NCBI GenBank assembly: GCA_012516065.1
Contig: JAAYXD010000070.1
Span: 1 to 60,220, forward strand
Origin: Clostridiaceae bacterium
GTDB lineage: Bacteria > Bacillota > Clostridia > DSM-8532
Direction: 5' to 3'
DNA length: 60,220 bases
The number at the start of each line of letters is the position of its first letter. The first letter of the stretch is position 1. A program made the position numbers and the translations under genes. The notes beneath the pieces are model-generated. The model was not told where the DNA came from, made no database searches, and was given only the letters and a program-made list of their open reading frames with translations. Positions 8,879 to 19,062 of the stretch are shown here, one piece after another.

Positions 8879-10540
8879 TCAGCGTGTTTCCTCCCATTCC
8901 ATTATCCTTGACGCTATTTCCGCAAATACGGGAGCAGCGGATGTTCCGCCGCCAGTTCCGTCTTCGACGAACACACACATCGCGTACTTCGGTTCAACAT
9001 ATGGGAAAAAACCTGTAAACCAGGCATGTATAATCATTTTTCCGTTTTCGAACATACCTGTTTCGGCGCTTCCCGTTTTCCCTGCCGATCCGCCGTATCC
9101 CCCGATATCGGCGCGGTGGCCTGTTCCAATGCTTACCGTAGCCGACATCATCTCCATTAATTTATTTGCCGTATCCCTTGAAATAACGCGTTTCCATTCC
9201 TTTTTCTTCAAATCCCTTATGATTTCGCCGTTTTTATTAACGATGCAGTCCACGATGTTCACACTGTTCCGGATACCGCCGTTGGCTATCGTCGCAGCTA
9301 TGCTTGCGGCCTGCAGCGGGGTAATCAGTATCTTCCCCTGCCCGATGGCAAGGTTTGCGATATTTCCATCGCTTTGCAGGTCTGAAAATTCAGGAAGCAG
9401 ACCCGCAAATTCCGATATCTTCTGCGAGTTTATTCCCGTTACCGAACCGAGCCCGAACTCCTTCGCCGTTTCAATCATCTTTTCAGCTCCGAGAAAGATT
9501 CCCAGGTTTATAAAATAGCTGTTGCATGACTGCGCAAAACCGTTCTTCAAGTCCAATGTCCCATGGCCTCCGTCATCATAACTCCAGCACTTGAAAATCT
9601 GATTGCCTATCGTCACAAAACCAGGGCATTCGAAAGTCCGGGAAGTATTAAAGTTATTCTCCAGCGCCGCGGCTGCCGTAATCACCTTAAAAATCGAACC
9701 GGGTGTATAACCCGCGATTGCCCTGTTGAACAGCGGCTGCGTTTCATCATCAAGATATGCCGAAACATCTTCGGGGTTAAACCCGGGCCGGCTTGCCAGT
9801 ACGAGTATATCCCCGCTTAATATGTCAATAATTACAACAGCGCCCGAAGCTACCATTTTATCCATTACCTCTTCGGCAAGCTTCTGCATATGGTAATCGA
9901 GCGTAAGCCTTATACTCAGCGGGTTCTCGCCGTAAACACGCTGGAGCCTGTACCCGTATTCGTCAAGATATTTATGGTTCGCGTCGGTTGTCGCCTGGAC
10001 ATAAACAATATTCCCTGACGTGAGGATATCCTGGTACGCCTTTTCCAAACCCGCAAGACCAAATGTACAGGAATCGTCGGTGTAACCGATCAGATGCGCG
10101 GCGGGCATGTCCGGTCCGGTCCTTTTTCTTGTCTCTATTACCGAAACGCCTATTATGTTCCTCTGCGCCAGTTCCTCCGCAAGCCTGTCTTCAATAGTAT
10201 AGACCCTCGGTTCTGCATTGTACTGCGAAAAATTTACAAATTCCTCAACATCCGTTCCGAGAATCTCGGCGACTAATTTCCTTTCATCAGGATCGGAAGT
10301 GAAAATAGCCGGCTGCAGCACAGCAATATATTCCGTATCCCTGCCTGTAAACGATATCATATTCCTGTCGAGTATCTGCCCTCTTTCCCGGTAAATCTCA
10401 GTCATCCGGCTCCGCTGCCTGTATGCGGCCGCCGAATACCGTTCATGCTGCACTATCTGGATGCCGTAAAGCCTGTATGCGAGGCCTGATATTAACAGTG
10501 TCAGGACGAGCAGTACAAAAATAATTCTTCCTTTTTTCAT
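8879..10540 (-). CDS. Class B penicillin-binding protein (transpeptidase)
   Basis: Cross-links peptidoglycan outside the membrane. After a short cytoplasmic start and one membrane anchor (IIFVLLVLTLLISGLAY) comes a PBP dimerisation-type region. The transpeptidase domain follows, with the SxxK motif in PGSIFKVITAAAALE, SCN in AQSCNSYFI and KTG in GSAGKTGSAETG. There is no PASTA domain, so it is PBP2/PbpA-like rather than a SpoVD with PASTA. ATG 10540 is chosen because AAAGGTG sits 7 nt before it; a GTG at 10549 would overlap that site. It lies 78 nt downstream of ribF on the same strand and might be an extension of that operon. Confidence 0.92.
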   Translation of the reverse strand: MKKGRIIFVLLVLTLLISGLAYRLYGIQIVQHERYSAAAYRQRSRMTEIYRERGQILDRNMISFTGRDTEYIAVLQPAIFTSDPDERKLVAEILGTDVEEFVNFSQYNAEPRVYTIEDRLAEELAQRNIIGVSVIETRKRTGPDMPAAHLIGYTDDSCTFGLAGLEKAYQDILTSGNIVYVQATTDANHKYLDEYGYRLQRVYGENPLSIRLTLDYHMQKLAEEVMDKMVASGAVVIIDILSGDILVLASRPGFNPEDVSAYLDDETQPLFNRAIAGYTPGSIFKVITAAAALENNFNTSRTFECPGFVTIGNQIFKCWSYDDGGHGTLDLKNGFAQSCNSYFINLGIFLGAEKMIETAKEFGLGSVTGINSQKISEFAGLLPEFSDLQSDGNIANLAIGQGKILITPLQAASIAATIANGGIRNSVNIVDCIVNKNGEIIRDLKKKEWKRVISRDTANKLMEMMSATVSIGTGHRADIGGYGGSAGKTGSAETGMFENGKMIIHAWFTGFFPYVEPKYAMCVFVEDGTGGGTSAAPVFAEIASRIMEWEETR

Positions 10541-10618
10541 AACAAACACCTTTCATCACAGGATCGAATAAATTCACCTGTTGTGAATTATCCCGGCAAA
10601 AGGCGTTTCCTATACATA

Positions 10619-11542
10619 TCAATACCATTCGTTTTTGGCTTTTTCTATATCCTTTTTTATCTGGTTTATCAGATCGGCATGTGATTCGAATTTTTTCTCG
10701 CTTCTAAGTTTTTTGATGAAGAAAACCTCTATATCCTGCCCGTACAGTTCCTGTTCAAAATCTATCATATGAGTTTCAACGGCCGCTGTTTTGTCGTTTT
10801 TAACCGTAGGGCAAATTCCGACATTCGTAAGGCTGTTGTACCACTGCCCCTGGTAAAGCGTTCTCGTGACATAAACCCCGGGTGCCGGCAGAATAAGGTA
10901 TTCTTCGGGCAGCATGTTCGCGGTCGGAAATCCCATTGTCCTTCCTTCCCGCCTTCCGGCGACTACCTTGCCCGAAAGTGAAAAGTGACGGCCGAGCAGT
11001 TCAAATACCTTTTCCATTCTACCCTTCGCTATATACTGGCGAATAAGGGTACTGCTTACTATTTCCCCGCCGACTTTTACCGGAGGTATCACAATAACGG
11101 TAAGACCAAGTTTTTTGCCCATTTTTTTCAGATATTCGGCGTCACCCCTGCCCATATAACCGAAACGGAAATTAAAACCGACGACAACGAGCTTTGAGCG
11201 CATTTTTTCGACGAGTATGTTTTTAATAAACTCATCGGCGGTCATTCTTGAAAAATTCTCGTCAAACTCCTGGAAATACAATGTGTCAATACCGGTTTTC
11301 GCAAGCATTGCGGTTTTTTGTTCCCTTGTCATTATCAGCGGGGTAAACAGTTTTTTTCTCAATATGTTTTCGGGATGCTTTTTAAAAGTATATACGACGG
11401 AATGAAGGTCATTGAGCCTGCATTTATGTACGAGCGTATTTATAAGGGCCATATGGCCCCTGTGCAGCCCATCGAAATTGCCAAGGCCTACCCCGCTGTA
11501 TTTATCGCAATCCGGGTAAAATCCATTTTCAAGTATATTCAC
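10619..11542 (-). CDS. ribF: Bifunctional riboflavin kinase / FAD synthetase
   Basis: Makes FMN from riboflavin and FAD from FMN. The N-terminal nucleotidyltransferase domain shows GLGNFDGLHRGHMALI (HxGH-type motif) and the STLIRQ stretch near residue 168. The C-terminal kinase domain has GRTMGFPTANM and the end of the beta-barrel. At about 307 aa it has the normal length. It starts with GTG, preceded by GGAAGGA. It is the last conserved gene of the nusA-infB-truB-ribF cluster. rpsO, which follows ribF in many Firmicutes, is replaced here by a penicillin-binding protein gene. Confidence 0.96.
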   Translation of the reverse strand: MNILENGFYPDCDKYSGVGLGNFDGLHRGHMALINTLVHKCRLNDLHSVVYTFKKHPENILRKKLFTPLIMTREQKTAMLAKTGIDTLYFQEFDENFSRMTADEFIKNILVEKMRSKLVVVGFNFRFGYMGRGDAEYLKKMGKKLGLTVIVIPPVKVGGEIVSSTLIRQYIAKGRMEKVFELLGRHFSLSGKVVAGRREGRTMGFPTANMLPEEYLILPAPGVYVTRTLYQGQWYNSLTNVGICPTVKNDKTAAVETHMIDFEQELYGQDIEVFFIKKLRSEKKFESHADLINQIKKDIEKAKNEWY

Positions 11543-11577
11543 GGCAGTTCCTTCCCTTTGTTTTTATTCATTTTATT

Positions 11578-12483
11578 TCAATCCAAAAACAATTTAACGG
11601 GCTTTACCGCTTTTTCCCCGTTAACGCATAAGACTGTCCCGAGCCCGATAAAACGTTCCGGTTCCGCATATACCCTGATATAATTTCCCGCTTCAGCGTT
11701 AATATCCGGCAAACCTGAAACCATCGCGCCGTTTATGAAACGTTTCACGTCCTTACGTTCAAGTATAACCTGCGGGTACCCGCGGAACACTATATCGGGC
11801 GCATGAATGAGAGACTCGATGTCACCCTCGCCGCTGCGTTTTTCAATTTCTTCAAGCGTTACCGCATCAGCGAGTGAAAAAGGCCCTACTCCGGTCCTTA
11901 TTAAAAATGACATATGAGCGCCGCATCCGAGTTTTATGCCTATATCATTGCACAAAGTACGTATGTATGTGCCTTTAGAGCATTTCACATCAAACCGGAC
12001 GACAGGGTAAGATCCTTCGTCCTTTATATCCAGAATATCGATATCATATATTATAATCCTGCGGGGTTTGCGCTCTACTTCGATGCCTTTCCTTGCAAGT
12101 TCATACAACCGCCTGCCACCTACTTTGACAGCCGAATACATCGGCGGAGTCTGCTCAGTTTCACCGGCAAATCCGCAAATGACGGATTCAATAAAGGATT
12201 TTTCAAGTTTAACGGGATTTTTACCAAGAATACTGCCTTCACTGTCATAAGTATCGGTAGCAATGCCGAGAATCATTTCAACACGGTAGGATTTGTCAAA
12301 TTCCGAAAACCACGGCAGCGTTTTTGCCGCTTTCCCGATACAAACGGGAAGCAGGCCGCACGCCGCAGGATCAAGCGTACCGGCGTGACCGATCTTTTTT
12401 ATCCCCGTAATTTTCCGAAGCCAGGCTATAACATCGAATGAAGTCATGTTCGGAGGCTTGATTAACAATAAAATACCGTTCAT
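11578..12483 (-). CDS. truB: tRNA pseudouridine(55) synthase
   Basis: Converts U55 in the tRNA T-loop to pseudouridine. The catalytic Asp is in GHAGTLDPAACGLLPVCIG. Further conserved blocks are TPPMYSAVKVGGRRLYELAR and CSKGTYIRTLCNDIG. The C-terminal segment is the short PUA-like tail typical of bacteria. The ATG directly follows the nrnA stop codon (TAAATG, GGAGCTC upstream), so translation is coupled. Length of 301 aa is normal. Confidence 0.97.
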   Translation of the reverse strand: MNGILLLIKPPNMTSFDVIAWLRKITGIKKIGHAGTLDPAACGLLPVCIGKAAKTLPWFSEFDKSYRVEMILGIATDTYDSEGSILGKNPVKLEKSFIESVICGFAGETEQTPPMYSAVKVGGRRLYELARKGIEVERKPRRIIIYDIDILDIKDEGSYPVVRFDVKCSKGTYIRTLCNDIGIKLGCGAHMSFLIRTGVGPFSLADAVTLEEIEKRSGEGDIESLIHAPDIVFRGYPQVILERKDVKRFINGAMVSGLPDINAEAGNYIRVYAEPERFIGLGTVLCVNGEKAVKPVKLFLD

Positions 12484-13449
12484 TTAGAGCTCCTTTTTGA
12501 TTTCATCAAGGACCCGCATGATAATATCATCCATATTGCCTGAGGCATTAAACCCTGCGGCTCTTATATGCCCTCCTCCGGAAAACTTTCCGGCTATTTT
12601 TGCAACATCAACATAATCGTTTGCCCTAAGGCTTCCCTTAAAGCGCCCCGGTTCTTCTTCGCGTATAAAAAGCGATACCTCAACGCCTTCAAGATTTATC
12701 CCGACATTTACGAGTCCTTCGTAATCATCGGACTGTGCATTTACCGGGTAAATGTCATCATACAGAAGCCACGATACGGCAACCTTTCCATCAAAATAAA
12801 GGGTCAGGTTCTGAATTGTCTTTTTCAGCAAGGACATTTTCGAATGCGAAACTATGTCAAAAACCTTTTTTGCTATACGGGCAAACGGAATCCCGCAATT
12901 AATTAGCTCCGCAGCAATAATATGGCTGTCGGGCGTCGTATTGCTGTAACGAAAACCGCCCGTATCCGTAATTATCGCAGTATAAAGGCATACCGCGATA
13001 TCTTTGCTTATGGGAATATCCATAGCCTTAATCAGTTTATAAACCATTTCACCCGTAGCCGACGCGTTCTGATCAATCCAAAGGCTGTCTGCTTCCATAC
13101 TGTTTGTCGTATGGTGGTCTATGTTTATTTTCTTTTTCGCGCGGGCATATATTTCGGCCCCGTTCCCAAGCCTTTTAAGGTCGCTGTTATCGAGGCTGAT
13201 CGCGAGATCCGCATTTTTGCCCATGTCCGATGAAATAAGGTCCTGGCCCGGCAGGAACTCAAGCGACTTTGGAATGGATTCCTCAATGAATACCGTAACT
13301 TCCTTCCCAATATAATCCAACGCCAGGGCCAATCCCAAAGATGAACCCAATGCATCTCCATCGAGCGAATAATGTGTTAAAATAACAATTGAACTCGCTT
13401 TATTTATAAGATCAATTAATTCTTTCAAAGGCTCATTCCTTTCAAACAA
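12484..13449 (-). CDS. nrnA: DHH-family bifunctional oligoribonuclease / PAP phosphatase
   Basis: Degrades very short RNAs and 3'-phosphoadenosine 5'-phosphate. The N-terminal DHH domain shows HYSLDGDALGSSLGL, SLDNSD and NIDHHTTN (the metal-binding DHH motif). The DHHA1 domain has the GGGHIRAAGF motif close to the C-terminus. It sits between rbfA and truB, the usual place for nrnA in clostridia. The start is a TTG, either at 13449 or at 13428; the second has AAAGGA about 8 nt upstream. No ATG is available in this region. Confidence 0.95.
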   Translation of the reverse strand: MFERNEPLKELIDLINKASSIVILTHYSLDGDALGSSLGLALALDYIGKEVTVFIEESIPKSLEFLPGQDLISSDMGKNADLAISLDNSDLKRLGNGAEIYARAKKKINIDHHTTNSMEADSLWIDQNASATGEMVYKLIKAMDIPISKDIAVCLYTAIITDTGGFRYSNTTPDSHIIAAELINCGIPFARIAKKVFDIVSHSKMSLLKKTIQNLTLYFDGKVAVSWLLYDDIYPVNAQSDDYEGLVNVGINLEGVEVSLFIREEEPGRFKGSLRANDYVDVAKIAGKFSGGGHIRAAGFNASGNMDDIIMRVLDEIKKEL

Positions 13450-13470
13450 CTTTTGTGCTTATTATTTTAA

Positions 13471-13821
13471 CTAACCTTTATCGGGATTCATGGTTTTTTC
13501 AATAAGCTTGCCAATGTGTATTCCCTGTTCTATCGAATCGTCCGGTTCAAATATCAATTCAGGCGTATATCTTATTTTGATCCTCTTGCCCAATTCACGC
13601 CTTACAAAACCGGCGGCGTGCTTCAACGCGTTAATCGCGTCTGTTCTTTTCTGTTCATCTCCCAAAACGCTTATATATATCTTTGCATAACGCAAATCTT
13701 TAGTCACGCGGACACCGGTTACCGAAACAAGATCAGGCAGCCTCGGATCCTTTATGCCGGTGCGGATAATATCCGAAATCTCTTTTTGTATCTCACCCGC
13801 TATTCTGTCCGTTCTATCCAT
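13471..13821 (-). CDS. rbfA: Ribosome-binding factor A
   Basis: Small KH-fold protein that binds the immature 30S subunit and helps 16S rRNA 5'-end maturation. Typical segments are RIAGEIQKEISDIIR at the start, VSVTGVRVTKDLRYAKIYISV in the middle and RYTPELIFEPDDSIEQG near the end. The ATG at 13821 is preferred because GGTGA precedes it; the upstream alternative at 13836 would add five residues. It directly follows infB with a gap of about 20 nt, as in most Firmicutes. Confidence 0.96.
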   Translation of the reverse strand: MDRTDRIAGEIQKEISDIIRTGIKDPRLPDLVSVTGVRVTKDLRYAKIYISVLGDEQKRTDAINALKHAAGFVRRELGKRIKIRYTPELIFEPDDSIEQGIHIGKLIEKTMNPDKG

Positions 13822-13843
13822 AAAATCACCATCCAAATAAAGG

Positions 13844-16800
13844 TCATCTCTCCACTTCTACCATCCGGTACGCTTCTATAACATCCCCTTCCTTAATATC
13901 GTTAAACTTGTCAATTAATATACCACATTCATAACCCTGGACCACTTCGCGTACATCGTCGGTAAACCTTCTAAGCGATGCCAGTTTCCCTTCATAAACG
14001 ACAATGCCGTCGCGAACAACTCTTATGTCGGAACTGCGCGTAATCTTTCCGTCAAGCACGTAACACCCTCCGATTGTCCCAACATTCGAAGCCTTGAAAA
14101 TTTTGCGAACTTCGGCATGACCTTCGACAACCTCTTTAAACGTAGGCTCAAGCATGCCTTTCATCGCGTTCTGTATATCTTCTATGGCATTGTATATAAC
14201 CCTGTACAGCCGTATATCAACACCAGCCGCTTCTGCGGCTTCCATAACATTCGCGGGCGGACGCACATTAAAGCCGATAATAATTGCATTCGAAACTTCA
14301 GCCAGCGTGACATCGGCCTCATTGACAGCGCCTACGCCGCCGTGGATAATCTGAACCTTAACCTCGTCATTGCTCAATTTTTCAAGGGACTGTTTAATCG
14401 CTTCGACTGAACCCTGGACATCGGCTTTTACAATAATATTAAGCTCTTTTACTTCACCCTGTTTTATCTGGTCAAACAAATCATCAAGCGAAACTTTCCG
14501 TTTGGCGACCATAGACTCGCGCTGCTCTTTTTTGCGCCTTTCGACAAGCTGTTTCGCAACCTTCTCATCCGTTACCGCATAAAAGACTTCTCCGGCTTCA
14601 GGCACTTCATCAAGGCCGATTACCTCAACCGGCGTGGAAGGTCCTGCCGATTCTATCCTGCGGCCTTTATCATCAATCATAGCCCTTATTCTTCCGAAAG
14701 TGGTTCCCGAAATAATCGCGTCACCGTTATGCAGCGTCCCGCGCTGGACGAGCAGCGATGCGACCGGGCCGCGTCCCTTATCCAACTGCGCTTCAATGAC
14801 AATGCCTTTTGCCTGCCTGTTCGGATTGGCTTTTAATTCGAGTATATCCGCGGTTAACAGAACCATTTCAAGCAACTGGTCGATATTGGTCCCCATTTTC
14901 GCGGAAATCGGCACGGCAATGACATCTCCGCCCCATTCCTCTATAAGGAGGCCATGTTCGGCAAGTTCCTGCTTAACCCTTTCGGGATTGGCTCCCGGCT
15001 TGTCAATCTTGTTTATCGCGACAATAATGTTTACATTCGCGGCCTTAGCATGATTTATAGCCTCGATTGTCTGCGGCATAACCCCGTCATCCGCGGCAAC
15101 AACAAGTATCGCAATATCCGTCGCTTTCGCGCCGCGGGCGCGCATTGCCGTAAACGCCTCATGCCCGGGCGTATCAAGAAATGTTATATCCCTGCCGTTT
15201 ATGTGGACCTTGTAAGCGCCGATGCGCTGTGTAATGCCCCCGGCTTCATGTTCCGCCACGTTTGTTTTACGGATCGCGTCAAGAAGGGAAGTTTTGCCGT
15301 GGTCAACATGCCCCATCACGACAACGACGGGAGCCCTTGGCACAAGATCCTCTTCCTTGTCTTCGGAGTCGTCGAATAAAATTTCTTCCTCGCTTACAAC
15401 CACTTCCTTGTTTACTTTGACACCAAATTCATCGCCGACAATAGCCGCGGTATCAAAGTCGAGCACTTCATTCACCGTTGCCATTATTCCCATTGACATC
15501 AGTTTTTTAATGACCTCGGCGGATGTCTTCTTTAACGCCTCAGCAAGGTTTTTCACCGTTATGGTTTCGGGTATCGTAATCTCTTTCAAAACAGCCTTTT
15601 GAGCAACTGTTTTTGCATCCTTTTTGTTTTTCTTGTCTTTCTTAAGCCTCTCTTTTTCCTCGTAGAACTCATTAAGCACATAATCGTCGGAGAATATGTC
15701 GTTAACTCTCGCCTTATGCCCTATAATGAAATTCTTCTTGTATTTATTCTTTTCCGTTCCCGTGAAAATAAGCCCTTTCTGAAATTCTTTCCTCGGCTGC
15801 TCTATTTTTGCTTCACGCTTTGCTCCCTTTTCAAGGTCACGGGTAATGGACGATCTTCTTTCCCCTCGCAGGTTGTTCTTTTCTTCAACCAGGCCGGGAA
15901 TTATATTCGCTTTGGGTATAACAAGGTTTCTTTGCTCCTTTTCCTTACCCCGGGTTTGTTCTTTGCCCTGAGCATAATCATATTTCTCAGCATGGCTTTT
16001 TGTATGCTCCGGCTGCTGCTTGCGCGCCTGGGATTTAGCGCTTTTCGCATCCTTATCGGCAGCAGGGCTTACAACCTTATCCTGGCGCTGTTCGCGCTGA
16101 TCACCGGCCTGCGCGCTTTCGGATTTTGGTACGGCCGAATCCTTTTTAACCTGTACTGCCCCGGCTTGAACTTTTTTCGCCTCTTCTTCCTTTTCGGCAG
16201 GTTTGGCCGCCTTATCGGGTTCAATCCGCGCCGGTTCTTTCGATACCGTTCCGGCTGATTCCGTCTCGCGCTCCGCATCAAGTTTTTGTAATTTATCCTG
16301 TTCACTAATAACATCCAGTTTCATATGCTTATCCGTCTTTTCCGTTTTTGCAGCAATTTCAGTTTCGTCTTTTTTCGAATCCGTAACCGGTATTTCGGCT
16401 GTTTTCAACTCTTTTCCGGGTTTTACGCTTTCAGCCGCTTCAACCTGTTCACCTGCGCCCGCGGTTTCCTTTTTATCCGATGTTTCGCCGGCCGCCTGTT
16501 TTTCACGCTCATCACGCGAAGATACCTTTTTTATGCTTAAAATACTGTCAACCGGTCTTCTAATCCTGTCTGTCCTCGGAGTTATTCCGATAATATCATC
16601 CGTTCCGAGGTCTTTTACCTTTGGCTCTTCGGGCTTTTCCCGCGCAGGTTTTTCCTGTTCCTGCGCATTTTTACCCGCGTCGGGGATATGTTTCCTGATT
16701 GAGGGGATATAACCGTCGCTGTCTCTTCTCAATCCCGCCATCAAACCGTCCGTACTGCTTGATGTGCGTATAAAACTGCGTCTGCTTTTCTTTTTTTCTT

Positions 16801-17110
16801 TTTCCCTGCTGTCGTGCACATAATCGTCATCATGAATGATGATTTCGGTTTTTCTTATTATTCGAGGTATATTTTTGCGCACAATCAGGTTGTCAGGCTC
16901 TTCCTGCCGTTCGGCAGAGCTCTTTTCATCGGAGCCATCAACCCGGCTTCTGTTTACAACGCCTATGTGCTTGTACAGTCTTTCAAGTTCATCCTCTTCA
17001 AGCAGGCTCATATGGCTCTTCACGCTGATATTTATTTCCGCGAGTTTTTCAATAAGCCTTTTGCTTGTTGTATTAAGTTCTTTGGCCAGCTCAAATATCC
17101 TTTTGCTCAA
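13844..17110 (-). CDS. infB: Translation initiation factor IF-2
   Basis: GTPase that places fMet-tRNA on the 30S subunit. A short N-terminal domain ([20 protein letters not shown]) is followed by a very long, charged Lys/Glu/Ala-rich linker (residues ~60-500) and a second IF2-N domain (~520-570). The G domain (~595-760) contains [17 protein letters not shown] and NKIDKPGA, and domains II-IV end the protein. At 1088 aa it is long for a Firmicute, mostly because of the linker. The start is a TTG at 17110 with GGGGGTG about 6 nt upstream, overlapping the end of ylxQ by 20 nt. Confidence 0.98.
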   Translation of the reverse strand: MSKRIFELAKELNTTSKRLIEKLAEINISVKSHMSLLEEDELERLYKHIGVVNRSRVDGSDEKSSAERQEEPDNLIVRKNIPRIIRKTEIIIHDDDYVHDSREKEKKKSRRSFIRTSSSTDGLMAGLRRDSDGYIPSIRKHIPDAGKNAQEQEKPAREKPEEPKVKDLGTDDIIGITPRTDRIRRPVDSILSIKKVSSRDEREKQAAGETSDKKETAGAGEQVEAAESVKPGKELKTAEIPVTDSKKDETEIAAKTEKTDKHMKLDVISEQDKLQKLDAERETESAGTVSKEPARIEPDKAAKPAEKEEEAKKVQAGAVQVKKDSAVPKSESAQAGDQREQRQDKVVSPAADKDAKSAKSQARKQQPEHTKSHAEKYDYAQGKEQTRGKEKEQRNLVIPKANIIPGLVEEKNNLRGERRSSITRDLEKGAKREAKIEQPRKEFQKGLIFTGTEKNKYKKNFIIGHKARVNDIFSDDYVLNEFYEEKERLKKDKKNKKDAKTVAQKAVLKEITIPETITVKNLAEALKKTSAEVIKKLMSMGIMATVNEVLDFDTAAIVGDEFGVKVNKEVVVSEEEILFDDSEDKEEDLVPRAPVVVVMGHVDHGKTSLLDAIRKTNVAEHEAGGITQRIGAYKVHINGRDITFLDTPGHEAFTAMRARGAKATDIAILVVAADDGVMPQTIEAINHAKAANVNIIVAINKIDKPGANPERVKQELAEHGLLIEEWGGDVIAVPISAKMGTNIDQLLEMVLLTADILELKANPNRQAKGIVIEAQLDKGRGPVASLLVQRGTLHNGDAIISGTTFGRIRAMIDDKGRRIESAGPSTPVEVIGLDEVPEAGEVFYAVTDEKVAKQLVERRKKEQRESMVAKRKVSLDDLFDQIKQGEVKELNIIVKADVQGSVEAIKQSLEKLSNDEVKVQIIHGGVGAVNEADVTLAEVSNAIIIGFNVRPPANVMEAAEAAGVDIRLYRVIYNAIEDIQNAMKGMLEPTFKEVVEGHAEVRKIFKASNVGTIGGCYVLDGKITRSSDIRVVRDGIVVYEGKLASLRRFTDDVREVVQGYECGILIDKFNDIKEGDVIEAYRMVEVER

Positions 17111-17447
17111 TCAGTTCACCCCCGTGTTTATTCCTGCGGCCTTTTTGCTCATCAATCAGTTTTTCCAGATTCCGGGCCAGCCGAATATCCGTTACCGCAA
17201 AAACCGAACGGACTTTTTTCCCTAACAGCTTCCCTAACACCTCTTTTTCGCCGAACCGGCGGAAAGGTATTCCCCGGTATTTACAGGCATCTTCAAACCT
17301 CTTTATGGTGTTATCCGATGCGTCTTCGGATACAACTAATAAAAATACACTGCCTCGCCTTATTGCCCTTTCGCAGGCTTCTCCTCCCGAAACGAGCCTG
17401 CCGGCTTTCATTGCCAAACCGATAAATGAATAAACCCTATCCTTCAC
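17091..17447 (-). CDS. ylxQ: L7Ae-family RNA-binding protein YlxQ
   Basis: About 118 aa with the L7Ae/L30e/S12e fold that binds kink-turn RNA. Recognisable segments are [35 protein letters not shown] and RSVFAVTD. The true start is the GTG at 17447: GGAGG sits about 6 nt before it inside the end of ylxR, and the two genes overlap by 11 nt. The 3' end overlaps the infB start. Its place in the nusA-infB operon is conserved across Firmicutes, though its cellular role there is not settled. Confidence 0.92.
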   Translation of the reverse strand: MKDRVYSFIGLAMKAGRLVSGGEACERAIRRGSVFLLVVSEDASDNTIKRFEDACKYRGIPFRRFGEKEVLGKLLGKKVRSVFAVTDIRLARNLEKLIDEQKGRRNKHGGELIEQKDI

Positions 17448-17712
17448 CGTATTCCTCCAGCTGCTTCTCGAGCGACTGATATATTTCATCGGGAATCTCG
17501 GTTTTGAATTCCTTGTTCAATGCCTTTGATTTCTGCGCTTTCCTGAAACATGAAATATTTCTGCACAGATACGCGCCGCGTCCGTTTTTCCTGCCCGTCT
17601 CGTCAAGAAATATCTCGCCTTCCGGACTTTTAACAACGCGGATTAATTCCTTTTTTGCTTTCATTTCCAGGCATGCTACACATCGACGCATAGGCACCTT
17701 TTTCGGCTTCAT
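17437..17712 (-). CDS. ylxR: YlxR/RnpM RNA-binding protein
   Basis: 91-aa protein of the YlxR family, with the family signature around RRCVACLEMKAKKELIRVVK (two Cys) and the second block GRKNGRGAYLCRNISCF (two more Cys). Members bind RNA; the B. subtilis protein has been reported to modulate RNase P. GGAGG sits 7 nt before the ATG. It lies between nusA and ylxQ as in most Firmicutes. Confidence 0.93.
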   Translation of the reverse strand: MKPKKVPMRRCVACLEMKAKKELIRVVKSPEGEIFLDETGRKNGRGAYLCRNISCFRKAQKSKALNKEFKTEIPDEIYQSLEKQLEEYGEG

Positions 17713-17756
17713 CGTTATACCTCCGCTATATTGCTGATAAATGCCGTAAAATCACG

Positions 17757-19049
17757 CTATTTTTCCTCCGTTTCAACGGAATCATCCTGTTGTTCCGGTT
17801 CCTGATACGACGTTTCACCGGGTTCTGTCCCGTCCGCCGCATCAATTGAGTTTTCGTCGGCACCGCCCGCGGTTTCACTTTCCTGATCTATAAATAAGCT
17901 TTCCGTATTATCATTGTTATCAATAAACAGCGATTCGGCCGTTGTTTCTTCTTCACCGTCGGACGTTCCCTGTCCGCCCTGCGCGTTGTAATTAAGCAGT
18001 TCCTGTTCTATCTGCGCTCTTAACTGCGATTCGCTCTTAATATCAATTTTCCATCCCGTCAGTTTCGCCGCAAGGCGCGCGTTCTGACCTTCCTTTCCTA
18101 TGGCAAGGGACAACTGGAAATCGGGCACTATCACTCTTGCCACCTTGTTCTCTTCATCAATATCAACGCGCAAAACCTTAGCCGGGCTTAAACTGCTTGC
18201 TATATACTCCTGAGGGTTACTGCTCCATTTTATCACATCAAGCATTTCGCCGCGCAGTTCTTCAACTATTGCGCGGATACGGCTTCCTTTCTGTCCCACG
18301 CAGGCTCCGACGGGATCTACGTTTTCATTTTTCGAATAAATCGCAATTTTTGTTCTTGAACCCGCTTCACGCGCGATTGTTTTTATCTCAACCGTTCCGT
18401 CGTGAATTTCCGGAACCTCAAGTTCCAAAAGCCTTTTTACAAGGCCAGGGTGAGTCCTTGACACAAATATCTGCGGATTTTTGCTCGTCTTTTTCACGTT
18501 AATAACATACGCTTTTATCCTGTCGTGGATATTGTACTTTTCCCCGGGCGTTTGTTCGCTCGGCGGCAGGATAGCTTCGGCGCGCCCAAGGTCAATGATT
18601 ACGTTCTTCCGCTCAAATCTGCTTATAACACCGGATACGATGTCTTCCTCCTTGTTTGAGTATTCCTCATAAATTATCCCGCGTTCCGCCTCCCTGATAC
18701 GCTGCATGACAACCTGCTTAGCTGTCTGTGCTGCAATCCTGCCGAATTTGCGCGGAGTGACCTCAACTTCAACCACATCCCCAATCTCGAAATCAGGGCT
18801 GAACCTGCTGGCCTGCTCCAGCGACAGTTCCGTTGAGGGATCGGTAACCTTTTCAACTATGTTTTTCAATGCGAAAACGCGAACATCGCCTGTCAAACGG
18901 TCAATATATACTTCAACATTCTGCGCGGAGCCGTAATTTCTTTTGTATGCCGTTATCAAAGCCACTTCGATTGCCTCGATAAGCACTTCTTTCTGAATAC
19001 CCTTTTCTTTTTCAATTTGTTCCAAAGCATGAATCAATTCGGCACTCAT
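17757..19049 (-). CDS. nusA: Transcription termination/antitermination factor NusA
   Basis: Binds RNA polymerase and nascent RNA to control pausing, termination and antitermination. The N-terminal domain occupies residues 1-~125, followed by an S1 domain (~130-200, EEDIVSGVISRFERKNVIIDLG). Two KH domains follow, with GACVGQKGSRIRAIVEELRGE and LAIGKEGQNARLAAKLTGWKIDI. The C-terminal ~85 residues are an acidic, probably disordered tail rich in Glu, Asp and Thr, longer than in B. subtilis NusA. GGGAGG is 8 nt before the ATG. It follows rimP by 13 nt. Confidence 0.97.
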   Translation of the reverse strand: MSAELIHALEQIEKEKGIQKEVLIEAIEVALITAYKRNYGSAQNVEVYIDRLTGDVRVFALKNIVEKVTDPSTELSLEQASRFSPDFEIGDVVEVEVTPRKFGRIAAQTAKQVVMQRIREAERGIIYEEYSNKEEDIVSGVISRFERKNVIIDLGRAEAILPPSEQTPGEKYNIHDRIKAYVINVKKTSKNPQIFVSRTHPGLVKRLLELEVPEIHDGTVEIKTIAREAGSRTKIAIYSKNENVDPVGACVGQKGSRIRAIVEELRGEMLDVIKWSSNPQEYIASSLSPAKVLRVDIDEENKVARVIVPDFQLSLAIGKEGQNARLAAKLTGWKIDIKSESQLRAQIEQELLNYNAQGGQGTSDGEEETTAESLFIDNNDNTESLFIDQESETAGGADENSIDAADGTEPGETSYQEPEQQDDSVETEEK

Positions 19050-19062
19050 CGCTTAAGCCTCC

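Noticed and set aside
15599-16258. Plus-strand frame of 219 codons rich in Phe and Leu
   Set aside because: It is the complement of the Lys/Glu-rich IF-2 linker; the hydrophobic look is a by-product of reading that strand backwards.
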